Made by a program: the position numbers and the translations under genes. 64,000 nucleotides of DNA from Algoriphagus lutimaris (GTDB lineage: Bacteria; Bacteroidota; Bacteroidia; Cytophagales; Cyclobacteriaceae). The stretch is from the NCBI RefSeq assembly GCF_017051705.1, contig NZ_JAFIDJ010000001.1, positions 2,199,786 to 2,263,785 of the forward strand. The letters are read 5' to 3'. The notes under the pieces were generated by a model that did no database searches, was not told the origin of the DNA, and was given only the letters and a program-made list of their open reading frames with translations. This document shows positions 1 to 8,096 of the stretch, piece after piece. Numbering within the stretch: the first letter of the stretch is position 1; each line of letters opens with the position of its first letter.

Positions 1-1170
1 AAATATTTTGTCTTGACTACTACCATCAATTGATCTTAATCTTAAAGTTGTAAAGCCTCTTTTGAATGATGCAATAGCTAGATTTGCGGAATCCTTCCAA
101 GCAATTATTGGAGATATTAAATTTGGAGCCTGGTCTTTATACACGGCCCCTCCCTGCAACAAAGTGCGTTCATTTCCAGAACTCACTTCCCTAATCTGAA
201 CTTTATAGCGACCGCCATTATTAATCACATAAGCTACATTCAGACCATCTGGGCTAAATTTGATATCACTTATGGCTCCCATTACTTTGGAAGAAGTAGA
301 GGCTACTGCATTTGATCTGTCTACATCTTTGAAATTTGTAAAGACCTGCTGATTGATGGTCTTATAATATTTCATCCATTCCGAGGTAAAAGTATCATAA
401 TTCAGGCCCACCGTATTGGCGATACTATTTTCCTCATTTCGGTTGATTCTTGATAGATTCAAAATACTGGAAATATATCTTCGCCCATACCTTTCTGCTA
501 TATAGTTCCAAATAGATTGCCCTACAAGAGCCGCTTCATGTTGCTTTAATTTTAAGATTTTTGGATTTTCCTCTTCTTGTAAATAGTGGCGAACAAAATC
601 ATCCATTTCTAAACTCCACCCTTTTGCCAAATACAAAGCAATCCCGTCAATATACCATTCCGGAAAAGCATTGACTAAATTGGATTGGAAGGCATCGGAC
701 ACTGAAGATCCATATAGCATCTCCTGGATGATCACCTTTGAAGTAGCATATAAAATATCTTCTTTAAACTGATCTACCTCCCCTTTGTATGAAACTTCAG
801 CAATCAAACGGTTAAAATCAGTCTGACCTTCTTCATACAATTCCATTTTATTGACGTCCAGATTACTTTGCAATAGTTCTTCTGGAGAATTGTAGATATA
901 AATCTTTGGTTTGGTATATGCCACATACCCTATCATTTGAGTTAGCTTATTAAACTCTTCCTCCAAAAACTCAATGGCCATTTTTGCATTTGCTCCACCA
1001 CGGTCATAGTAATACACCTCAAAGTTATTAGAGGTGAAATAGTACCATTCAAATTGCTGGTGCTGAACCCTGTTCTTTCCAAATCTCTCTTGATCAAATT
1101 GAGCAAGAACAAAAAATGAATTCAACCATAACCCAGCAAAAATCAATATTCGTAACAGGTGATATCGCAT
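1..1170 (-). CDS. Exported peptidase-MA-like / beta-propeller protein, 3' end beyond window
   Basis: The reading frame is open from an ATG at 1170 to the window edge (390 codons), so the C-terminus is missing. The N-terminus is a signal peptide (hydrophobic residues about 6-23, ending VLAQ). Residues about 40-290 resemble the peptidase MA (gluzincin) domain, and residues from about 300 (KFSPDGLNVAYV, then further blades) look like a TolB/WD40-like beta-propeller. Where the zinc motif HExxH should lie there is QEMLY (149-153), and the glutamate of the usual W-x-x-E-G is aspartate (WYIDG, 172-176). The protease part is therefore probably inactive. The start lies 23 bp downstream of the FAD oxidoreductase gene, so the two are likely one operon. 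The fold assignment is inferred from motifs; function is unknown. Confidence 0.75.
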   Translation of the reverse strand, partial: MRYHLLRILIFAGLWLNSFFVLAQFDQERFGKNRVQHQQFEWYYFTSNNFEVYYYDRGGANAKMAIEFLEEEFNKLTQMIGYVAYTKPKIYIYNSPEELLQSNLDVNKMELYEEGQTDFNRLIAEVSYKGEVDQFKEDILYATSKVIIQEMLYGSSVSDAFQSNLVNAFPEWYIDGIALYLAKGWSLEMDDFVRHYLQEEENPKILKLKQHEAALVGQSIWNYIAERYGRRYISSILNLSRINRNEENSIANTVGLNYDTFTSEWMKYYKTINQQVFTNFKDVDRSNAVASTSSKVMGAISDIKFSPDGLNVAYVINNGGRYKVQIREVSSGNERTLLQGGAVYKDQAPNLISPIIAWKDSANLAIASFKRGFTTLRLRSIDGSSQDKIF

Positions 1171-1193
1171 TCGTATTGCTGAAGATGTTTTTT

Positions 1194-2240
1194 TTAAATA
1201 TAATTAAAATACCTTGCTATGTCTACTTCATTGGGTAGTGAAGACTGCCCTTTCAAATAGTCACACATTAATTTACTAAAATAAGGAACTAAAGAAACAC
1301 CCTTCGCTCCAAACCCATCAAATATGTAAACGCTTTGCTCCTTAGGATGTTTACCCAAAAATGGTTTTCTGTCCTTAGTAGCTGGTCTAATACCTGTTTT
1401 ATGAGAAATAATTTCCTCTACAGGTAATTTTACTAAAGCTCCTAGCCGCTCTAAAATTTCAGCTTTGGCAGAATCAGTAGGACCTTGATCCAGGTCATGT
1501 TTGGTGTAAGTAGAGCCAACCCGGTGAATTCCATTTCCCAGATGAACTCTAAACACGCCCCTATTTACAATATAATCAGGGCAGAAGGCTTGTTTCAATT
1601 CCAATATTTCTCCTTTCACAGGTGCAAAAGGCAAATAATTAAAGAACGAAGACTTCATCGCTCCCAAACCATTGCAAAATATGATGGACTTATACTTGAT
1701 GCCTTTGTATACCCAATGCCCCTCCTCTTTTCTCAATTCATTTTCTTCAAAATATTCCTGCTGAAGCTTCTCAGCAAAATACCTCTGCATGGCATTCAGG
1801 AAAACATTTATTTTCAACCAACCCGATTGTTTAAGCAACACCCCTCCAAATGAATCATTCAACGAATCACTTTGGCTCTCGGTATAGATGTCCTTTAAAT
1901 AAATTTGGAATCCCTCATCAGCACTATGCCCCATCCATTCATTCTGTTCTTCAATGGATAAAAAGGGCCTGTAAATAGGCTGCTCTTCCAAAAAAGATTG
2001 GCCGGTTATTTCCTCCAGTCTCTTGTAAAACGAATGAAGTTCAGGAAACAAATAATCTGCATTCCAGGTCTTTACCATTTTTCTCCCCGTCACTGGATTA
2101 AACAATCCAGCGGCTACCCTGCTTGATTGATTTCCCGAGGGCTGATCGATAATTCTTATACTTTTACCCGATTCTAATAAACGATATCCTAGGGCTGTTC
2201 CAGCTAGCCCTTGACCAATCAGTAAAAAATCAATTTCCAT
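1194..2240 (-). CDS. FAD-dependent oxidoreductase, DAO family
   Basis: A 348-residue protein with an N-terminal Rossmann dinucleotide-binding motif, LIGQGLAGTALGYRLLESG (residues 7-25), typical of the D-amino-acid oxidase/glycine oxidase fold. The acidic end of the second strand follows (IRIIDQ). The C-terminal part has GIRPATKDRKPFLG and FDGFGAKGVSLVPY, matching the second FAD-contacting segment of DAO enzymes. No signal peptide or membrane segment is seen, so it should be cytosolic. The substrate cannot be read from sequence; amine or amino-acid oxidation is the family expectation. It lies first in a minus-strand pair with the propeller protein and is divergent from the hydrolase at 2296. 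Only 55 bp separate the two start codons. Confidence 0.85.
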   Translation of the reverse strand: MEIDFLLIGQGLAGTALGYRLLESGKSIRIIDQPSGNQSSRVAAGLFNPVTGRKMVKTWNADYLFPELHSFYKRLEEITGQSFLEEQPIYRPFLSIEEQNEWMGHSADEGFQIYLKDIYTESQSDSLNDSFGGVLLKQSGWLKINVFLNAMQRYFAEKLQQEYFEENELRKEEGHWVYKGIKYKSIIFCNGLGAMKSSFFNYLPFAPVKGEILELKQAFCPDYIVNRGVFRVHLGNGIHRVGSTYTKHDLDQGPTDSAKAEILERLGALVKLPVEEIISHKTGIRPATKDRKPFLGKHPKEQSVYIFDGFGAKGVSLVPYFSKLMCDYLKGQSSLPNEVDIARYFNYI

Positions 2241-2295
2241 GACTCAAATTAAAGGTATAATTCTTTATTTTGTTGCCTTAGTACAGACAAATCCT

Positions 2296-2949
2296 ATGCT
2301 TCACATCAAGTCTTTTACATTTAATCCTTTCCAGGAAAACACCTACCTGCTTTATGATGAATCAGGGCAAGGGGTTATTATAGACCCAGGATGTTATGAA
2401 GATTCTGAAAAACAAGAACTTGAGGATTTTATCAGACAAAATAAAATCTCAGTAAAGCAAATCCTAAATACCCACTGTCATATTGATCATGTGTTAGGAA
2501 ACACCTGGGCAAAACATACTTTTGGCGTTCCCTTACTAATTCATGAAAAAGAAATCCCAGTGATTAAATCTGTGGAAGTGTATGCTCCAAACTATGGATT
2601 CCATAAGTACGAAGGAAGCGAACCAGATGGATTTCTTATCGAAGGACATGAAATCACAGTAGGTACTGAAACATTGAAAATACTATTTGTCCCAGGTCAC
2701 GCACCTGGACATGTAGTATTTTACCATGAGGATTCTCAGCAGGCAATTGCAGGTGACACCCTTTTTAAAGGAAGTATTGGAAGAACAGACCTTCCTGGAG
2801 GAAGCCACAACCAATTGATCAGTAAAATCAAGTCAGTATTATTCAGACTGCCAGAGGAAACCATCATTTACCCTGGCCATGGTCCGCAAACAACCATTGG
2901 TTTTGAAAAAATCAACAACCCATTCGTGGGACAAAAAGCAATGCTTTGA
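2296..2949 (+). CDS. MBL-fold metallo-hydrolase, glyoxalase II-like
   Basis: A 217-residue protein of the metallo-beta-lactamase fold. The metal motif THCHIDH (residues 59-65) supplies H60, H62, D64 and H65. It is followed by PGHAPGH, GDTLFKGSIGRTD and YPGHGP, which carry the remaining ligands. It lacks the C-terminal substrate domain of classical glyoxalase II (about 250 aa), so it belongs to the shorter general hydrolase group. The frame is open upstream to an ATG at 2239, which would overlap the divergent gene's start codon. I chose ATG 2296 because MLHIKSFTFNPFQENTY is the usual family N-terminus. It overlaps pssA by 4 nt and is the first gene of the porU/porV operon. Confidence 0.85.
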   Translation: MLHIKSFTFNPFQENTYLLYDESGQGVIIDPGCYEDSEKQELEDFIRQNKISVKQILNTHCHIDHVLGNTWAKHTFGVPLLIHEKEIPVIKSVEVYAPNYGFHKYEGSEPDGFLIEGHEITVGTETLKILFVPGHAPGHVVFYHEDSQQAIAGDTLFKGSIGRTDLPGGSHNQLISKIKSVLFRLPEETIIYPGHGPQTTIGFEKINNPFVGQKAML

Positions 2950-3638
2950 ACATCAAATCACATATCCCAAACACGGTCACCCTTTTAAATTTATTATCAG
3001 GTCTGATTGGGATCGTATGGGTATTAGAAGGGAATATTCTTTCTGGGGCCTGGTTTATCTTATTGGCTGCATTTTTTGATTTTATAGATGGATTTGCTGC
3101 CCGACTCTTGAAAGTTCAGGGTGAATTGGGTAAACAGTTAGACTCTTTAGCTGACCTTGTTTCATTTGGAGTGCTTCCGGGCTTTATCCTTTTTGCAATG
3201 GCCAAGAGTACCAGCCAAATTGAATGGCTACCTTATGGCACTTTAATACTTCCCTTATTTTCCGCATTGAGGTTGGCTAAATTTAATCTAGATGATAGAC
3301 AATCAGACCGATTTATAGGTGTACCTACTCCTGCCGCTGCATTATTCGTGGCTACCCTTCCGCATTTTGCTATTCAATGGACAAAAATTGGAACAGTAAT
3401 CACCTCTCCGTTTATCTTGGTGGGAATTGCCCTTATTTTGGCAATTCTGCTAGTTTCTGAAATCCCTTTGATTGCTCTGAAATTCAAATCATTTGCATTT
3501 TCTAAGAATATTTTCAGATATGCTCTAATTGCACTCAGTTTCATTCTTTTTGTTTGGCTGGGGTTAGCTGGCATCCCATTGATTATCCTTGCGTATATTG
3601 GGTTATCAGTGGTTGAAAATGCAATGAATAGTAAATGA
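2946..3638 (+). CDS. pssA: CDP-diacylglycerol--serine O-phosphatidyltransferase
   Basis: This membrane enzyme makes phosphatidylserine from CDP-diacylglycerol and serine, the precursor of phosphatidylethanolamine. The CDP-alcohol phosphatidyltransferase signature D-x2-DG-x2-AR-x8-G-x3-D-x3-D is complete at D45, D48, G49, A52, R53, G62, D66 and D70. Several hydrophobic segments span the rest of its 230 residues. The start is TTG at 2946, inside the upstream stop (TTGA overlap). The product then begins MNIKSHIPNTVTLLNL, which matches the family N-terminus; no upstream ATG is possible in this frame. The stop overlaps the porU ATG by 4 nt. Assignment to serine rather than another alcohol rests on length and family resemblance. 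Confidence 0.88.
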   Translation: MNIKSHIPNTVTLLNLLSGLIGIVWVLEGNILSGAWFILLAAFFDFIDGFAARLLKVQGELGKQLDSLADLVSFGVLPGFILFAMAKSTSQIEWLPYGTLILPLFSALRLAKFNLDDRQSDRFIGVPTPAAALFVATLPHFAIQWTKIGTVITSPFILVGIALILAILLVSEIPLIALKFKSFAFSKNIFRYALIALSFILFVWLGLAGIPLIILAYIGLSVVENAMNSK

Positions 3639-6600
3639 GACTTTTGATAAAAAAGCTTTTATTATTCCTGGCCATAAGCATTTCTTTTACTTGGGATGGA
3701 TTTTCCCAAAGCCAATTCTATTCAGTTAAAATATCTGATTCAGGAGTTTATAAATTGGACGAGGAGGAAGCTAAGAAGCTAGGAGCAAATTCTTTGTCAG
3801 ATATCTCCTTCTATGGGTATCCAGGGATGCTTCCTCAGCTACTTCAAGAAGAAAAATTAGACAAACAAGAAATACCGAGTTTCATTCAGAATGGAGTACT
3901 TTATATCTACCTAGAAGGTCCCCACATTTTTGAAAAAGGCGATAGCTCCAATTGGGAATATAAGCATCATTTATATTCAGATAGTTTAAGCTATTTAATT
4001 GGGGTAGGAAAAAGAACAATGGATGTATCTACTATTGAACTTCCTGAATCAATTTCAGCTTCCAAAACGATCTATCAATTGATTCCATTCAAAGGAGATG
4101 ATAACAATATTCTTAACTCAGGAAGAACTTGGTATTCGGAAGCAATTTTACCACAAAGCTCGAGAACTATTTCTGTTTTTGAACAGGCAGGAAATTCTGA
4201 CAATTGGAAATTATTTGGAACCTTAATGAGTAGATCCACTGCTCCTTCTACCATTTCTATTCTTTTAGATGATCAGGAATTGTATAAGGCTTCGTTTGAA
4301 GCGATCCCAAATACCATCTATGGAATCAAAGGAATTGAGCATCAGTTTTCTTTTGAATTTCCACCCATGGATGGACGACTGGATCGAATCCGTGCCAGCT
4401 TCAAATCTACAGATCAAAGTGCATCTGGATATTGGGATTATATCAGCGTAGGTATCCCATTTTCAAGCCAAACCCTTGAGCCAGGAATTTATTACAATTG
4501 GAACAGCGAAAGTATTTCCTTGATCAAAGACCCTAATTTATCTTATTGGGATATAAGTGATTTTTTTAAGCCAAAACGTTTAGAGTTTGCGCTCAATACC
4601 CAATTGAGTGCCGACAAATTTATCGCCTTTAATCCAAAAGAAGTACCTACTCTAGACCATTTTGAATCAATCAGCAACCAGTTAACGGAATCCAATAATT
4701 CTGCAGAATTAATAATCATTGCACCCAAGACCTTTTCATTTTCCGCTGAAAAACTAAAATCCCACAAAATCGAGATGGGGATTTCTACAGAAGTGGTATT
4801 GATCGAAGAGATATATGACCATTTTGGATATGGTAATCAAGATTTGACAGCTATTAGGAATTTTATCGCCAGTAGGTATCATCATTCGAATTCCTTAAAA
4901 AATGTATTACTCTTTGGTAAAGGGACATTTGATTACAAAGGTAAATTGGGAGGACGGCCCAACATCATACCCACCTATTCAAGTAGAAATAGCCTAAACC
5001 CATTAACTACCTACAGTTCTGATGATTACTTCGGCATATTGGAAATTGGCCAAGGTTTTTGGGGTGAAAGCTCAGAGGAAGATGAAAAGATGCAAATTGG
5101 AGTGGGACGGCTTCCAGTTATAAGCAAAGAAGAGGCTTTAGCTGTGGTCAATAAAATCATTACTTATGAAAGCAATCATGAGCCGGGATTTTGGAAAAAG
5201 GGTATTTCGCTGTTAGTGGATGACGGAGATAACAACATTCATATGCGGGATGCTGAAAAGCATGCAGGATATTTAGTGGAAAATCATCCCTATATCCAAC
5301 AAAAAAAACTCTACCTGGACAGTTATGAACAGGTACAGGAAGGAACAAACCAAAAATCTCCACAAGCTATTTCAGCTTTAGAAAGAACATTAGAAGAAGG
5401 AACTCTCATTCTCAATTTTATAGGACATGGAAATGAAACCTCATTGACTGCAGAAGAGGTATTTACAGTTTCTGATATTATGGATTGGCCCAAACAAAAG
5501 AATCTAGCCCTATGGGTTACCGCCACTTGTGAATTTGGAAGACAAGACAGCCCCTTTTTGAGATCCGCTGCAGAGGAATTACTTATCGCTCCGGACAAAG
5601 GAGCCATAGCTGTTTTGAGTACAGGAAGACCCGTATTTTCCAGTGTTAACTTTTCCGTCAATGAGGCTTTTATTCAAGAGGCTTTCCAATCCAATACTTA
5701 TGGATATCAGGATCTTGGAACGATATTTAAAAACACTAAAAATAATAGTTTAAAGGGCCCATTCAATAGGAATTTCTCTCTTATAGGTGATCCAAGCCTT
5801 AAATTGAAGCAGCCTGAGCTTCAAGTGGATTTAATATCCATCGAAGATCTAGCTGGAAACACCCTAAACTCACTTGTATCAGGACAAGCACTCGTATTGA
5901 AAGGTGCAATAATTGATCCTGTGAGCGGAGCCAACCAAATTGGTTTCACTGGGAATTTTCAAATAGAAGTTTGGGGTGAACCATCTGATAAAATAAGCAT
6001 CGGCGATGAAAACCCTCCTTTTCCCTACAACGAATCAGAGGTGCTTTTATTCAGAGGGGAAGGATTTGTTTTGAATGGAGAGCTAACAACTGGAATTTTT
6101 ATTCCCAGGAAATTAAGTAAAAAGGAACACCCTGCCCGAATCAGAATCATCGCAATGGAGAGCCAATCCAAATTAGAGGCATTTGGAGCAGAGGAGGTTC
6201 TTGCGAAAGAATCAGAAGAAGCATTCGTTGATAGGGAAGGCCCTTCCATCCAATTATTATTAAACGGTTTAGATCCTTTATCAAATAGCTTCCCTTCCAA
6301 ATCGCTTTTTGCTCATATTGATTTACAGGATATGAGTGGAATAGATATCTCAGGGCTATTGCCTGAACATCAACTTTCTGTAGAGATCAATGGAGGTACA
6401 CCTATTTACTTAAACCAAGAGTTTATTGCTCGAAATAACAGTTTTGAAAGTGGTTATATCGATATTTTATTAGAAGGATTTGTTGAGGGGAAAAATGAGA
6501 TTCTGATTAATGCTTGGGATAATTTGGGAAATCAAAGTAACTTAAGTGTATTGTTCTTTGTAAAAGGAAGCGAACAGTTGAAAATACTGAACCACAAAAC

Positions 6601-6886
6601 TTATCCTAACCCTACGAATGAGGTCAGTAATTTTATTTTAGAGCATAATAGACCAGGTGAAAATTTTCAAATTACAATTTCAATATTTCAAACTACAGGC
6701 CAGGCAATATTTACTGAATCGCTTCGTTTGACCAAGGCATCCGCTAGGATTGATGATTTATCATGGATATTTTTACAAAACCAATCAAAATATCCCACAA
6801 AAGGAACTTATATTTACAAATTAACGCTTCAATCTGAAGCCGATAATTCGACGGCAACAGTAAGCGGACAAATCGTTATTAAATGA
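3635..6886 (+). CDS. porU: Type IX secretion system sortase PorU (C25 gingipain-family peptidase)
   Basis: PorU is the cell-surface sortase that removes the C-terminal signal of T9SS cargo and transfers cargo to A-LPS or an equivalent anchor. The 1083-residue product has a signal peptide (residues 1-25). Its gingipain-like peptidase region has the catalytic His in FIGHGNE (H598) and Cys in TATCEF (C632); the spacing of 34 fits family C25. The C-terminus (about 1005-1083, YPNPTNEVSNF onward) resembles a T9SS CTD, as in characterised PorU. It overlaps pssA and porV by 4 nt each (ATGA junctions), so translation is probably coupled. Catalytic residues are intact, so I expect an active protein. 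Confidence 0.93.
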   Translation: MRLLIKKLLLFLAISISFTWDGFSQSQFYSVKISDSGVYKLDEEEAKKLGANSLSDISFYGYPGMLPQLLQEEKLDKQEIPSFIQNGVLYIYLEGPHIFEKGDSSNWEYKHHLYSDSLSYLIGVGKRTMDVSTIELPESISASKTIYQLIPFKGDDNNILNSGRTWYSEAILPQSSRTISVFEQAGNSDNWKLFGTLMSRSTAPSTISILLDDQELYKASFEAIPNTIYGIKGIEHQFSFEFPPMDGRLDRIRASFKSTDQSASGYWDYISVGIPFSSQTLEPGIYYNWNSESISLIKDPNLSYWDISDFFKPKRLEFALNTQLSADKFIAFNPKEVPTLDHFESISNQLTESNNSAELIIIAPKTFSFSAEKLKSHKIEMGISTEVVLIEEIYDHFGYGNQDLTAIRNFIASRYHHSNSLKNVLLFGKGTFDYKGKLGGRPNIIPTYSSRNSLNPLTTYSSDDYFGILEIGQGFWGESSEEDEKMQIGVGRLPVISKEEALAVVNKIITYESNHEPGFWKKGISLLVDDGDNNIHMRDAEKHAGYLVENHPYIQQKKLYLDSYEQVQEGTNQKSPQAISALERTLEEGTLILNFIGHGNETSLTAEEVFTVSDIMDWPKQKNLALWVTATCEFGRQDSPFLRSAAEELLIAPDKGAIAVLSTGRPVFSSVNFSVNEAFIQEAFQSNTYGYQDLGTIFKNTKNNSLKGPFNRNFSLIGDPSLKLKQPELQVDLISIEDLAGNTLNSLVSGQALVLKGAIIDPVSGANQIGFTGNFQIEVWGEPSDKISIGDENPPFPYNESEVLLFRGEGFVLNGELTTGIFIPRKLSKKEHPARIRIIAMESQSKLEAFGAEEVLAKESEEAFVDREGPSIQLLLNGLDPLSNSFPSKSLFAHIDLQDMSGIDISGLLPEHQLSVEINGGTPIYLNQEFIARNNSFESGYIDILLEGFVEGKNEILINAWDNLGNQSNLSVLFFVKGSEQLKILNHKTYPNPTNEVSNFILEHNRPGENFQITISIFQTTGQAIFTESLRLTKASARIDDLSWIFLQNQSKYPTKGTYIYKLTLQSEADNSTATVSGQIVIK

Positions 6887-8094
6887 AAATAATGGCCATT
6901 AGAAACAGGATAAACATACTCCTAATAGTTTTTACCCTGGCTAGTTTTACAACCTCTGCTCAAAATAGCAGCATCATATCAGGTCAAGATCCAACTAGGC
7001 GGGTAATCACTACGGCTGTGCCATTTTTAAATTTCGCACCTGACTCTCGGCATTCTGCTATGGGGGATGCTGGTGTGGCTACCTCCCCAGATGCTAATTC
7101 AGCCCATTGGAATTCTGGTAAACTTGCTTTTGTGGAAGATAAAATGGGGTTTTCATTATCCTACTCTCCATGGCTAGGAAAGCTTGTCAATGATATGTCA
7201 TTAAGTTATCTGACGGGCTTTGTAAAAATAGATGAGGTTTCTGCATTCGGATTCGAGTTGAGATACTTCAATATGGGAGACATTGAATTGACAGATGGAA
7301 TGGGGAATCCATTGGGTGAGTTTAACCCTCGGGATATAGCAATTGGAGGAACCTACTCTAGAAAACTGTCTTCTAACCTGGCTTTGGGTATTTCAGCAAG
7401 GTTTATCCATTCCAATCTTTCTGGAAATATTTCTTCTTCAGGAGGAAATGAAAGTAGACCTGGAATCAGCGTAGGAACAGACGTAGGACTTTATTATCAA
7501 AAACCAATTTTTGCAGGAGCAAAAGAAGGAACCTGGTCATGGGGTGTAAACATTTCCAACATTGGACCAAAAATCACCTACAATAGCGCTGATGATTTAG
7601 ATTATATCCCCACGAACTTTAGAATTGGAACAGCTTATTCTTTAGATCTAGACCCAATGAATACTCTAACTTTTGCATTGGATTTTAATAAATTATTGGT
7701 TCCAACGCCTCCCTATTACCAAACTAACGAAGACGGAACATTGGTAACGGATGAAGATGGTAATTTAGTGATAGCCAAAGGAAAAGATCCTAATCGACCT
7801 TTGATTTCAGGAATGTTTGGATCATTTGCAGATGCTCCTGGAGGTTTTTCCGAGGAACTTCAGGAAGTTACAATCTCCTTTGGGGTAGAATATACCTATG
7901 CAGAAAAATTCAATTTGAGAACCGGGTACTTTTTTGAAAATCAAAGTAAGGGAGGCAGAAAGTATTTCACCATGGGCTTAGGCTTTGATTTAAAAAGAAT
8001 TGGATTTGATTTCTCTTATTTAGTTCCTCAAAAGCAAAACCATCCTTTAGCAGAAACGCTAAGATTCTCTCTTCTTTACACCATTCCAAATTAA
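6883..8094 (+). CDS. porV: Type IX secretion outer membrane protein PorV (LptO)
   Basis: An outer membrane beta-barrel of the FadL/UPF0164 type that shuttles T9SS cargo from the translocon to the PorU attachment complex. The 403-residue product has a signal peptide ending near TTSAQ (residue 26). It then carries the characteristic PorV N-terminus, FLNFAPDSRHSAMGDAGVATSPDA. Alternating amphipathic strands follow to a C-terminus ending LRFSLLYTIPN. The ATG at 6883 overlaps the porU stop by 4 nt; a second in-frame ATG four codons in (6892) is an alternative start. Adjacent porU-porV genes are also known in Flavobacterium johnsoniae, which supports the pairing. Confidence 0.95.
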   Translation: MKIMAIRNRINILLIVFTLASFTTSAQNSSIISGQDPTRRVITTAVPFLNFAPDSRHSAMGDAGVATSPDANSAHWNSGKLAFVEDKMGFSLSYSPWLGKLVNDMSLSYLTGFVKIDEVSAFGFELRYFNMGDIELTDGMGNPLGEFNPRDIAIGGTYSRKLSSNLALGISARFIHSNLSGNISSSGGNESRPGISVGTDVGLYYQKPIFAGAKEGTWSWGVNISNIGPKITYNSADDLDYIPTNFRIGTAYSLDLDPMNTLTFALDFNKLLVPTPPYYQTNEDGTLVTDEDGNLVIAKGKDPNRPLISGMFGSFADAPGGFSEELQEVTISFGVEYTYAEKFNLRTGYFFENQSKGGRKYFTMGLGFDLKRIGFDFSYLVPQKQNHPLAETLRFSLLYTIPN

Positions 8095-8096
8095 AA

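Noticed and set aside
2239-2298. Upstream extension of the MBL-fold hydrolase to ATG 2239
   Set aside because: It would overlap the start codon of the divergent oxidoreductase and adds 19 residues not typical of the family; ATG 2296 gives the expected N-terminus.
5323-5661. 112-codon open frame on the minus strand inside porU
   Set aside because: It is antisense to a highly conserved peptidase region, has no recognisable domain, and is explained by codon structure of porU. The many other antisense frames (for example in ftsH, tamB and ahcY) were rejected on the same grounds.
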